DNA of 64,000 nucleotides from Schizosaccharomyces osmophilus. Taxonomy: Eukaryota > Ascomycota > Schizosaccharomycetes > Schizosaccharomycetales > Schizosaccharomycetaceae. The position numbers were made by a program, and so were the translations under genes. The notes beneath the pieces were generated by a model, which did not search any database, was not told the origin of the DNA, and saw nothing but the letters and a program-made list of their open reading frames with translations. Shown here piece by piece: positions 53,348-62,738 of the stretch. Each line of letters opens with the position of its first letter. Position 1 is the stretch's first letter. The DNA lies in NCBI RefSeq assembly GCF_027921745.1, contig NC_079238.1, forward strand, positions 3,596,001 to 3,660,000, given 5' to 3'.

Positions 53348-55654
53348 ATGACTCATGATCCACACCATTCTTCTCCTCTTCCTCCTCCTCCTCCTCCTCC
53401 AAAACACAAAACGAAATCCAATCCTACGACAACTAGACCCTCTTCTTCTTCTTCTTCTTCTTTTTCCCGTATGACCTCCTTTCCCATCTTTCCTTTCTTT
53501 CCCATTTCTCACTCTTCTCCTCCTCCTCCTCCTCCTCCTCGACGCCCTTCCCTTTCCTCCACCCATTCCTCCTCTTCTTCTTCTTCCTATTCCTCTGCTC
53601 CTCTCTTTGACCACCAATCCCCCGAGTTTCTTCATTCCATCCCAGGAAGCCTTCATCTTGCCTCCGATGCTTCCATCAAACGTCTCATTGATCGATTCGG
53701 TGCCCTCAGCCTTCTTCGCCAACTCGCCAAAGACGTCGCTGAACGTGACGCTTTTATTTCCAACGTCAAATTCCATTACGAGTCCCGTGAAGCCGTCTTT
53801 CGTGACCTTCTTCGTCAACATGGCTTAGACCCTGTCGTTGCCAATACCAAACTTGCAAAACAACGCTCCGTCCTTCCTCCTTCTTCCTCCTCCTCTTCCC
53901 ATCCATCTACCGCTCCTGCTCCTGCTCCTGCTCCTGCTCCCACCACTTCCGTACCTCTTCTCTCTTCCCATTTGGACGAACCTCCTACTCCCCTTTTCGT
54001 CGATAAACCTTTTCTAAAATCCAAAATTTCCTCCGCCATCAATGAACCTTTCCTTCCCTCTTCTTCTTCCTCCTCCTCTTCTGCCTCCTCTCCTCCCCTT
54101 TCTCCCACCCTTCCCACAACTTCCTCTCCCCCGATTTCCCTTCCAAATATCACTGCCAACAATTCCTCCCATCATATTCCTTTTCACAAATCCTCCCCTT
54201 CGCCTTCTTCTTTTCCATCGCCTAAACCTTCCCACACCCTCGTGGCCTCTCCCACCCTCTCTTCCGCCTGCCCATCGATGGCCCGACTGAATCTCGATGA
54301 TCCTTCCTGCTCTTTTTCCCACAGTGCCATCGAGGTATCTGACTCTTTGTCTCCCCTCGCTGATCCACCGTCCTCCATGCAGCCTTCCTCCGCTGCCAAT
54401 CTCACGTTTCCTGGTTCAGTGGAGCTCGACAATTTAATTCCAAAACAAGACCTCCCTCCCACTTTAAGAAATGATTGGACTCCTCATACCATTGCCAAGT
54501 CCAATCAAACCTTCGACCAATTCGGTTTCGTAAGTAACCTTCCCAACTCGTCCTCCACCTCGTCCTCCGATCCATCTTCCAAAACCTTCAAGCCTCTTAG
54601 ATCCTTGCCTTCGTCTCATGCCGCTTCGTCCCTAGCCTTGAACCTTGACTCCACCTCATCACCCTCCAAAACATCCTACCTGTCCAACGATTCTCAGGAT
54701 GCTGCGCAGATGAAGCGCTGGGACGATTATGTTCAAAAATATTCTATCAAGTATGGCAAGTTTGATGAAAATAGCAACGAGTTGCTGGGAAAATGTAGTC
54801 TTGGGAAAACAAAACGTGGCTCGAAAAAAAGGTTTGAACGTTTTCGTCGCCTTGTCAAACAAGGTGTCCCCGTCCCCTATCGTCCCAAAGTCTGGTTAGA
54901 ATGCTCTGGTGCTCGTCAGTTGCACGTTCCTGGCTACTACGATGAGCTACTTGCAAAATCCGATACTTCCGATCCTTCCAATCGAATCCAGATTGATCAG
55001 GATATAAAGCGGACCCTTGTTGGGAATGTCTTTTTTGGCGGAAACGGCCCGGGTGTCCCCAAACTTCGCCGTGTTTTACTCGCTTATAGCTTACATAATC
55101 CAGAAGTTGGATACTGCCAAGGAATGAATGTTATTGTGGCCTTTTTCTTGCTAATTTATGCATCAGAAGAAGATGTTTTTTACTTAGTCATGAGTCTCAT
55201 TGAAAATTATCTCCCAAAAGATTACTTTACTGCCGATCTTTTAGGCTCAAGAGCCGACCAAATTGTTTTTAAAGAATATGTCAGTCTTCTGCTGCCTCAA
55301 ATAAGCTCTCATCTGAAAAAACTAAAGGTGGATTTGGAAGCTGTTACGTTTCATTGGTTCCTTAGTTTGTATACGGATACGGTGGGTACCAAGCTTGGTT
55401 TTCGTATTCTAGATTTATTTTTTTGTGATGGATATCCTTGTTTGTTTCGTGTAGCGGTAGACATAATCTACACGCTAAAAGATAAAATACTGGCATGCAA
55501 TACCCCGTTTGCCGTCTATTCCCTGTTATGTGATTTGAGGAGTTATCCCTTTGATTTAGACGCGTTTTTGAACAACGCGGCCGAAAAATGGAAGTATCAA
55601 ATTCATGAGAAGGATTTGCAACGAAGGCATACAAGAGCTATGTCTTTACTTTAA
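53348..55654 (+). CDS. TBC-domain Rab GTPase-activating protein
   Basis: Single exon, 768 residues from the first ATG (MTHDPHHSSP). The same frame is open 24 codons upstream but without an ATG. The first 430 residues are low complexity: poly-Pro, poly-Ser and an Ala-Pro run, with one ordered helical patch (SDASIKRLIDRFGALSLLRQ). The TBC domain spans about 500-740. GVPVPYRPKVWLECSGA opens it, IDQDIKRT carries the arginine finger, and VGYCQGMNVIVAFFL carries the glutamine finger; FHWFLSLYTDTV follows. Both catalytic fingers are present, so it should activate a Rab GTPase in membrane traffic. Which Rab cannot be read from sequence. Position matches SPAC4G8.04. Confidence 0.92.
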   Translation: MTHDPHHSSPLPPPPPPPKHKTKSNPTTTRPSSSSSSSFSRMTSFPIFPFFPISHSSPPPPPPPRRPSLSSTHSSSSSSSYSSAPLFDHQSPEFLHSIPGSLHLASDASIKRLIDRFGALSLLRQLAKDVAERDAFISNVKFHYESREAVFRDLLRQHGLDPVVANTKLAKQRSVLPPSSSSSSHPSTAPAPAPAPAPTTSVPLLSSHLDEPPTPLFVDKPFLKSKISSAINEPFLPSSSSSSSSASSPPLSPTLPTTSSPPISLPNITANNSSHHIPFHKSSPSPSSFPSPKPSHTLVASPTLSSACPSMARLNLDDPSCSFSHSAIEVSDSLSPLADPPSSMQPSSAANLTFPGSVELDNLIPKQDLPPTLRNDWTPHTIAKSNQTFDQFGFVSNLPNSSSTSSSDPSSKTFKPLRSLPSSHAASSLALNLDSTSSPSKTSYLSNDSQDAAQMKRWDDYVQKYSIKYGKFDENSNELLGKCSLGKTKRGSKKRFERFRRLVKQGVPVPYRPKVWLECSGARQLHVPGYYDELLAKSDTSDPSNRIQIDQDIKRTLVGNVFFGGNGPGVPKLRRVLLAYSLHNPEVGYCQGMNVIVAFFLLIYASEEDVFYLVMSLIENYLPKDYFTADLLGSRADQIVFKEYVSLLLPQISSHLKKLKVDLEAVTFHWFLSLYTDTVGTKLGFRILDLFFCDGYPCLFRVAVDIIYTLKDKILACNTPFAVYSLLCDLRSYPFDLDAFLNNAAEKWKYQIHEKDLQRRHTRAMSLL

Positions 55655-56123
55655 CGGGCGAAAGGCGAAAGAAAGAGTATGATGTTGAATTAAGATGGAC
55701 TCGTGTGTTTCTTGTGGTTTCGTTTTCTTTCTGTTTGTTTCGTGTTTCTTCCCAAAATGCTGGTGGTTGATGGTTCCTTGGGTGTGTATATGTAACTATA
55801 TATATTGTTTGTTTGACTCGGTTTGGTTTGATTTGATTTGATTTGATTTGACGAAAGGTAAATGCTCCGTCCTATTTGGGTCTGTTTGCTGATAATGATT
55901 CCTCTTGACGTGTTTTTCTATTTTGTTTGTCAATTTATATGTACATAATAAATAAAACGTTTATTTAATTTTGGGAATCCTTATTATTTACGAAAACTCA
56001 TTAAATGGCCCTCTGAATGCTTCAAGCTGATAATGTACGGCACGCTGATAATTGCTACTTAATTTCCCGTGTATCTAAGCTTGAAGCTGTTATGTTTGGC
56101 ATTTATCTAGAATGGGATTTTAA
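55655..56123. other. TBC gene 3' region
   Basis: 469 bases. The first part is GT/TTGATT-rich, with six copies of the 5-mer GATTT/GGTTT kind near 55820-55850, and should be the 3' UTR; an AATAAATAAAA stretch near 55947 could be its poly(A) signal. Confidence 0.4.
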
Positions 56124-56418
56124 ATGATAGCTTCGTCCCGTACGTTGAACCACAATTACTTTCCACCTTTCATATATGCTTTGTTTTGTTAGTTTGGTCT
56201 TTTCCATATGTGTGCAATCCACAATTGGAAAAAGGCAATCAGCATCCAATTTTAAACCTAGGCTCTCAAACCCTTTAGTTTATCCTTTATTAAATGCTGC
56301 GATTTATCATTGTAAATGGCTAATCAAGGAACTGCAATACAAACCTAGAACTTATCTTGATAATTTCATAAAGGAAACTCTCAATGAAATGAATGAAAAT
56401 AACCAGCCAAGCAAATAA
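56124..56418 (+). CDS. Doubtful small ORF/gene between TBC gene and ppk14
   Basis: An open frame ends at 56418 and encodes a protein-like stretch (YPLLNAAIYHCKWLIKELQY, then TYLDNFIKETLNEMNEN), amphipathic and helical, faintly like LYR-motif mitochondrial proteins. The start is unresolved. It may be the ATG at 56176 (80 residues, hydrophobic start). Or it may be an exon from 56124 to 56139 joined from a GTACGT donor to the AG at 56241-56242, which gives MIASSPSNFKPRLSNPL and 63 residues. No good branch point is visible for that intron. It may be nothing. Confidence 0.3.
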
Positions 56419-56767
56419 GGCACAGAAGACCTTTGAAAAGTAGATTTGCAAAAAAGAAATGAACTATGTACAACGAAAGCTTCCATTGTCTTTTGTTTCT
56501 TTTACTTTTTTGCTCTGTTTACTCATTACAGACGTAATGGTGGAACTTCGCTTCTTAAATAAAGTTATAGAAACGAAAATCATAGCTGGCATTCCTTGAT
56601 AACGAAATATTGCGTAATCGGCTGTTCTCAAGCCACTCCAGGCTTCGTTGTCGGTTGCTCGTTTGTCGGAATACTCTCCTCTGTACCGTTTACCAAGTAC
56701 AAGTGCTCAGGAAAGACTAACAGACTCGTCTCAATTGACAATTGTTTACTGACAATTTCAGTTTTGA
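56419..56767. promoter_or_regulatory. ppk14 promoter region
   Basis: 349 bases upstream of ppk14. The last 200 bases are likely leader. No strong motif; a 63-codon overlapping ORF at 56596 is not convincing. Confidence 0.35.
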
Positions 56768-58654
56768 ATGAGCATTATGGATGTTAGGAGAGATGATGGA
56801 GAAACAAAAGTTGCATCCATGGGACAATTCACACCTGGAAAAGATGAAAATCAAGAACCGTCCAAGTCATCTTCCAGCTCGAAACCCTCCAAAATACGAT
56901 CTTTTATGAGACTGTACTTTAAAGAAAACCGAAAATTTACATTTTCAAAGAAAAAAAATAAGGAATTGCGTCCCTCGAACCCTTCAGAAGCAGCGTTTCA
57001 CTCGGATCAGCAAGCAGCATGTACAGAAGAGGACAAGGAGGATTCAAATAAAGAGGAAAATGGTAGCAGGGATGTTTTCTCCACCCCCACAGAAAGTACA
57101 GAACCAGCTTCAAGTGCAGCTTCATCGGTTTTGAATGGAGAAAACAAAGATGCCAATCCTTCGTTTGAAACCGTTGTGCAGAGTTCTACAGATCCATCAT
57201 CGGCGCATACAACCGATGCACCAAACATGGATTCGGCAGGTCATGTGGGATCTACTGGCGTGGATTCTCTCTTTGTTAAAAAGCGGGACATAAAAAAATC
57301 ATTCTTTAAGGGCGGAAAAAAGAAAAAAGATCCAAATGCGAGGTCTTTATTTAATCCTCGACGTACGAGCCAGTCCAATGGCTCAGAAAATCAACCCCAA
57401 AGTGCCAACGTAGATGGTATTAACCCAGCGGAGGAAGGGCGCAAAGTAGTGTCGGCAAAGAAAAAGTTCGGCTCTAATGCCAGAAAATACTCCTCAAACT
57501 CTGTGAAAATTGGTGATGTTGAAGTCGGGCCATCCAGCTTTGAAAAGGTTTTCTTGCTTGGGAAAGGTGATGTTGGTCGAGTTTATCTGGTTCGTGAGAA
57601 AAAGACTGCTCGTTTCTTTGCTATGAAAGTCTTGAGCAAGCAAGAAATGATTAAAAGGCACAAGATAAAACGGGCGTTTGCTGAACAAGAAATTTTGGCT
57701 ACAAGTAACCACCCTTTCATTGTTACTCTCTATCATTCTTTTCAGTCCGAAGAGTACCTCTATTTATGTATGGAGTATTGTATGGGTGGTGAATTTTTTA
57801 GAGCCCTACAGCGTCGCCCAGGACGCTGCCTAGCCGAGCATGAGGCTAAATTTTACATCGCTGAAGTTACGGCTGCTCTGGAATACCTCCATCTTATGGG
57901 TTTTATCTACCGTGATTTAAAACCTGAAAATATTCTTTTGCATAAATCTGGTCATATCATGCTTTCCGACTTTGATCTTTCTAAACAGTCAGGTTCCATC
58001 GGCTCTCCAACTGTTATTCAAGCTCGTAATAGCAGTCCATCTGCGCAAAGTACTTACGCCTTGGATACCAAATCTTGTATTGCTAATTTCCGTACTAATT
58101 CTTTTGTTGGTACAGAGGAATACATTGCTCCTGAAGTTATCAAAGGTTGTGGCCATACAAGCGCCGTGGATTGGTGGACTTTGGGTATTCTATTTTATGA
58201 AATGCTTTATGCTACTACGCCTTTCAAAGGAAAAAATCGAAATATGACATTTTCAAATATCTTGCATCGTGATGTTGTATTCCCGGAGTATTCTAATGCT
58301 CCTTCCATCTCTAGCTTGTGTAAGTCCCTTATTAGAAAGCTATTATTGAAAGATGAAAACGATCGTTTAGGTTCTCAAGCAGGTGCATCCGACGTGAAGT
58401 TACATCCATTTTTCAAAAATGTTCAGTGGGCTTTACTGCGTCACACTGAACCGCCGATTATACCTCGTCTTGCCCCTACAGATGAATTGGGCAATCCAAA
58501 CATTGCTCATTTAAAAGAAAGCAAGAGTTTGGACATAACTTCCTCAGCTCAAAATTCTCAGACAGTTGAAGTTCCTCTATCTAATCTTAAAGACCAAGAA
58601 GACGATCCTTTTCTTTCGTTTAACTCAGTTACCGTACATCACGATTGGGACTAA
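56768..58654 (+). CDS. ppk14: AGC-family kinase Ppk14 (flippase-kinase Fpk1-like)
   Basis: Single exon, 628 residues. The first 250 residues are Ser/Lys-rich and unstructured. The kinase domain, about 255-570, shows [66 protein letters not shown] and [15 protein letters not shown]. The magnesium loop reads DFD instead of DFG, typical of the Fpk1/phototropin/NRC-2 group, as is the long insert before the activation loop ([15 protein letters not shown] and on). The C-terminus has an AGC-type tail ending [16 protein letters not shown]. Relatives phosphorylate lipid flippases and so set membrane asymmetry. Start chosen as the first ATG ([10 protein letters not shown]); an in-frame Met follows at codon 4. 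Confidence 0.92.
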   Translation: MSIMDVRRDDGETKVASMGQFTPGKDENQEPSKSSSSSKPSKIRSFMRLYFKENRKFTFSKKKNKELRPSNPSEAAFHSDQQAACTEEDKEDSNKEENGSRDVFSTPTESTEPASSAASSVLNGENKDANPSFETVVQSSTDPSSAHTTDAPNMDSAGHVGSTGVDSLFVKKRDIKKSFFKGGKKKKDPNARSLFNPRRTSQSNGSENQPQSANVDGINPAEEGRKVVSAKKKFGSNARKYSSNSVKIGDVEVGPSSFEKVFLLGKGDVGRVYLVREKKTARFFAMKVLSKQEMIKRHKIKRAFAEQEILATSNHPFIVTLYHSFQSEEYLYLCMEYCMGGEFFRALQRRPGRCLAEHEAKFYIAEVTAALEYLHLMGFIYRDLKPENILLHKSGHIMLSDFDLSKQSGSIGSPTVIQARNSSPSAQSTYALDTKSCIANFRTNSFVGTEEYIAPEVIKGCGHTSAVDWWTLGILFYEMLYATTPFKGKNRNMTFSNILHRDVVFPEYSNAPSISSLCKSLIRKLLLKDENDRLGSQAGASDVKLHPFFKNVQWALLRHTEPPIIPRLAPTDELGNPNIAHLKESKSLDITSSAQNSQTVEVPLSNLKDQEDDPFLSFNSVTVHHDWD

Positions 58655-58986
58655 AATGATCTTATATGCATTTCTCTCTTTTAAGTTTATTTTCCAGTGT
58701 ATCTGTCTTGTTCCTTCTTGACAATGTCTTTATTCATTTTCCTATATTTAATGAAAAATGTAATGTTTATAATTATTAGCTAGCCCTTCATTTTTGCTTC
58801 ATTCTTTATCTCTTTACCTAGAAATAAAAAAATCTACATTTATCTTTGACTACCATTATTATGGATACTCTAGATCCCAATAAGTACAAATTCCTTGTAA
58901 CATTAGTAGGTTTCATCCCTATTACCTTCTCGGATACACAAAAATTCAATTTTTATAACCAATTACCCAAAAAAATGCCTATGGTA
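58655..58986. other. Convergent 3' region, ppk14 / trm12
   Basis: 332 AT-rich bases between converging stops, with AATAAA-like signals on the plus strand near 58822. The ORF at 58846-59184 is largely the reverse of trm12. Confidence 0.5.
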
Positions 58987-60246
58987 CTAAATTATCCGTA
59001 TATCATATACAACATGCCAAACTCGCGGCGAAAACGATTTCACCCGATTAACTTGATAAGTAGTTTGCATTTTCAGTTTGTTTTTAAACTCCTCGTTTAT
59101 TTCCTTACCATATCTTTCAATACGATCCTCCATTACGTTTTCATGTACATGAATAAAAGATCCAGGTTCTCGCTTAACAATTGAGGCGCTCAAGTTCCAC
59201 GCATCTCTACTAGAAGGAAGCATTCCAAGATTGACGTGTTTAGCCGACGTGTCTAAAGAACCTAAACGTGCATGCGCGTATTCATTGCTCTCATGGAATA
59301 CTACAAGTTGATGAGATCCCATTCTAAAGTTGTAATCCTCGTTATGCCGAACGACGCAGACAGACCAATTGTTAACAATAGCAGCTCGTCGTAAAGCTTC
59401 GATGCTCCACGGATTAATTTCCCAACAAACAACACTTTTGGCTTTTCCTTTGACATATGAAAAAGAAAAATATCCAATGCCAGCGTATAAATCGGCAATA
59501 ACCTCATTATGAATATTTTCAAAGTTTAAGACTCTGGCTTTTTCAATCGAGTTTCCACGAGAAAACATTGTATAAAGAGGTGCCCATGTTTGATAGATTC
59601 CATTCTGTCTGCAATGAACCCAAAACGCGTTTTCAAAATCTTCGGTGCTAGGTTCTCCCCACACTGGTTTACCAAAATTACCATAAAGAGGTCGCAAAGC
59701 CAATGGCCTTCTCATAATATCATTTATGGGAATCGGCTCATTTAATGCGATATGCGTTACTTTCCACTCCTCTGCAAAAATCGAAAAAAGCTTATTAACT
59801 ACCTCCGTATTCCTGTATTGCTGAAAGAACGCAAACCATTCCTTCGTAGAGAAGCTACTTGAAGATAAAAGAGCCATTGGGGGATATATAACGAACCTCG
59901 TAGGAACAATGAATTGTTCTGCCGCTACTCGTTTTCCAATTGCTCCAGCTACACAAGCCAAGACGCGTTCTTGTAAGGAATTCCTTTCCATACCCGTTCG
60001 CAACGACGCATTATGAATAATTTGGAGATCACAGCAGTCAATTATTTCTTTCGGTAAATTATTTTCCTCATAAGAAGTGGGTATGAGTACATATTTGTCT
60101 AAAGGAACATCGCCTGTCTGATTTACCAAATAAGCGGCTATTTTTGAGCCTGAGACGATCCCAATTGATTTAAGAAAACAATTATGACTTTGTAAATAGT
60201 CTTTCCATTGTTTTGCTTTTGATTTAGGGACCAAAAGGGAAATCAT
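58987..60246 (-). CDS. trm12: tRNA wybutosine-synthesis protein Trm12/TYW2
   Basis: Transfers the aminocarboxypropyl group of S-adenosylmethionine onto the modified G37 base of tRNA-Phe during wybutosine synthesis. Single exon, 419 residues from the ATG at 60246 (MISLLVPKSKAKQWKDYL), which matches the family N-terminus. An in-frame ATG at 60294 would add 16 hydrophobic residues and cannot be excluded. Family motifs: RRPLALRPLYGNFGKPVWGE, EVIADLYAGIGYFSFSYVKG (SAM site), VCWEINPWSIEALRRAA, LGMLPSSRDAWNLSA and FIHVHENV. No intron. It sits right after trm2 on the same strand, 98 bases apart, so the two tRNA-modification genes are in tandem, as in S. pombe (SPAC4G8.06c and .07c). Confidence 0.92.
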   Translation of the reverse strand: MISLLVPKSKAKQWKDYLQSHNCFLKSIGIVSGSKIAAYLVNQTGDVPLDKYVLIPTSYEENNLPKEIIDCCDLQIIHNASLRTGMERNSLQERVLACVAGAIGKRVAAEQFIVPTRFVIYPPMALLSSSSFSTKEWFAFFQQYRNTEVVNKLFSIFAEEWKVTHIALNEPIPINDIMRRPLALRPLYGNFGKPVWGEPSTEDFENAFWVHCRQNGIYQTWAPLYTMFSRGNSIEKARVLNFENIHNEVIADLYAGIGYFSFSYVKGKAKSVVCWEINPWSIEALRRAAIVNNWSVCVVRHNEDYNFRMGSHQLVVFHESNEYAHARLGSLDTSAKHVNLGMLPSSRDAWNLSASIVKREPGSFIHVHENVMEDRIERYGKEINEEFKNKLKMQTTYQVNRVKSFSPRVWHVVYDIRII

Positions 60247-60344
60247 GAACTGAAAGCTCAGAAGGGAGGTAAAAGGAAGGATCGCGGAGATCAATGATTT
60301 TAATTTGGATTACTAACTCAATAGTTGAGTTTTGTCAAAGTCTA

Positions 60345-62210
60345 TCAAAATGTTAGCTGTATAAAAAATTACTTTTTTTTTTTTCATTAATCGTGAACGA
60401 CTGTAAAGAAAAATAGGATCATTGTAGACATTGTCAAACTGACTTACCAAAATGCTTTCGACATGATGGGATTGTGGGAACAAATCAAAACCACGAATTT
60501 CGTCGATTTTATAGTTTTTACCAAGTTCATGATGCAGGATATACCCGACATCTCGAGCTTGGGTATGAACGTTACAGGAAATGTAAACAGCACGGGATGG
60601 TCCATACTCTAACAATTGGTTCAAAAAAACTTGGTCACACCCCTTTCTAGGAGGATCAATTACCATCGCAGTCTCCGCAGAGGGCGTTTTAATGCTCTGA
60701 AATCAGTTAGTGAGTCTGCTTTCGCATTCTGGATAAACACTTACTGAAAATATCTTTTCTGCTTCTCCAACAATGAAGTTTGTATTAGAAACGTTATTTC
60801 GCTGAGCATTTTCCTTTGCATAATGTACACTGTCAGCAGAAATTTCAACACCGATTACAGATTCAAATCCTTCCGAGCAAGCGATACTAAACAATCCTGA
60901 TCCACAGTAAGCATCAACAAAGTACTTCGGCTTTTGAAAGTTTTCATGTTTGAAGGGATTCAGCAACTGTTTTCTAACATAACCAGTAAAGTCAGGCAAA
61001 ATTGAGTTATTATTTTGAAAAAATGCACCTGCTGGGAACACGAACTTGAAATCTCCAAATGACTCAGTAACAATAGCTTTGTGGTCAGTGATGACCGAAT
61101 GTTCCCCATTGCTGTTCATGGAATCACGCATGAGAATTGTGGCTCCTCGCTTGTATGTAGATGCACGATCTTGTACCTCGCCAATTATCTTTGGATATGA
61201 TTCATTTATTTGCTTCGTAGCTATTGGACACTCTTCAATATCCAATACTCGTCTTCTACCTTTCTCTTGAAAACCAATGGTCAATGGTCCACTCGTACCG
61301 CCTTTAGGAACGTCAAAATGAGGAGTGATTTTAGTTCTGTAGTTATACTCCAAAGGGCTTCCTATCGTATTTTCAACCTGTGGAAGCTTTGAAGGGTCCA
61401 ACTTTGAAAAATACCGAAAGGCCTTTTCGATTACCTTTTTCTTCTGCTCAAGTTGCTTCTCATAGGGAAGCATTTGGTATTGACAACCTCCGCATTTTCC
61501 AAAATATTTACATCCAATTAGGGAGTCATCTCTATCTTTGGAAGGTGTTAACACTCCTAGAAAATCAGCCAGAGCATATGTACTATTTAATGTTAGTCAA
61601 GACAAAGAAGATGAGACTAAAAAAGTATAAAATGAATAATTCCTTAACCTACTTGCTAAGTTATTCAATCTTGTACTTACTCTGCTAAAAAGTGCAATTT
61701 AGCTTTCACTTTATCTCCGGGTAGTGAAAAGGGTACAACGACAGCGTAACGACCGTCCAAAACTAAGCCAATTCCATCTCCTATATGAGTTGTTAGTATG
61801 CTCTGGGTTCGATATCTAAAGGCTAGCGTTTGCGGCATGACATCCTTGCTTGAAGTCTCAAGATGATACGCTTAAACGAGACTTTTTTACCTACCTGAGG
61901 AACTCAAATACACTATATCTACTTCTATTTCTTGAAATCTTTCAAAGGGTATATTCGCCAAAGGTTGATGCTCCAAGAGATTCTCAATGTCTAATTGCAA
62001 TACATGGCCAGCACTTCCTTCTACGACAGGCTTTTTAGCACGTCTTTTTGAAAGTTTTCTTGCTCTTTTGTTAGAAATTTCTGGCACTTGCAACGGCCGA
62101 TTTAATTCAGTAGTCATATGGTATGAAGTTGATGTTGAAAATGAGGAGCGCAAAAATTTGGTAAAAAGAAGTTTAGGAAAGTGACCTCTTTGAAACACTG
62201 AAACTATCAT
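60345..62210 (-). CDS. trm2: tRNA (uracil-54-C5)-methyltransferase Trm2
   Basis: Makes ribothymidine at position 54 of tRNA. Exons 62210-61895, 61780-61681, 61582-60745, 60696-60448, then a last short exon. I prefer 60356-60345 (LTF after HHVESIL), giving 504 residues; splicing to 60400 instead would end at 60353. The N-terminus (MIVSVFQRGHFPKLLFTKFL) is a good mitochondrial presequence. A second in-frame ATG (MTTELNRPLQ, codon 32) would give a form without it. A TRAM-like region and a RumA-type iron-sulphur Cys set follow (CKYFGKCGGCQYQ plus ECPIA). The catalytic part has YFVDAYCGSGLFSIACSE (SAM), DPPRKGCDQVFL and the nucleophile Cys in YISCNVHTQARDVGYI. Confidence 0.92.
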
Positions 62211-62738
62211 TAAAGACTTATTTGTTAAAAATCAAAAAAAAGTCCATTTAAAGAGTTATGGCAGCGCAGCTCAGTAGCTTGTAGAGTATATGTATCGTAA
62301 TGCAAACGAAAAGCCTTTTGCTATCCTGCAGTGAAATAATACTTAATCTTCAATATTTCCACAGAAAGATGGTATCTTGAACTCATTGAAATTTAAGAAA
62401 ATACGATAGAAAGCTACGTATGCTTGAGTTCTTTAAGATTTTTTGTAAAATGAATTTGATCATATTTCTCCTTCTCTTGTTTTGAATCTGTACATCTTAC
62501 TTCAACCTCTTCAGTGATGCTCTTTTCTTCTTAATTTCTCTTTTTTATTATGACTGCAAAAATTAGACAAAATATGTTAGAACACATATGCTTATTTCTA
62601 ATTATACAACTGATCGTAAATTCTATGATATTGCAATAATTTACGAATACACATAAATATATTTAAGTAGATTTTCGTGACGTTCGATGTTAGAGCTTCA
62701 TCATCGGGGGAATGACAGCTCAAGTGAATTGCCTTTAT
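62211..62738. promoter_or_regulatory. Intergenic region: trm2 promoter and 3' end of CENP-B homologue
   Basis: 528 bases. The left part is the trm2 promoter. A CAGCTCAGTAG stretch near 62270 recalls a tRNA D-arm but has no cloverleaf or B-box. The right part should be the 3' UTR of the next gene. Confidence 0.4.

Noticed and set aside
58846-59184. 112-codon plus-strand ORF after ppk14
   Set aside because: Two thirds of it is the reverse complement of the conserved trm12 C-terminus.
60247-60294. Upstream ATG extending trm12 by 16 residues
   Set aside because: The extension is hydrophobic and lacks family similarity, while the second ATG matches the Trm12 N-terminus; kept only as an alternative.
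62262-62300. tRNA D-arm-like sequence (CAGCTCAGTAG)
   Set aside because: No B-box downstream, and no acceptor stem or anticodon arm can be formed.
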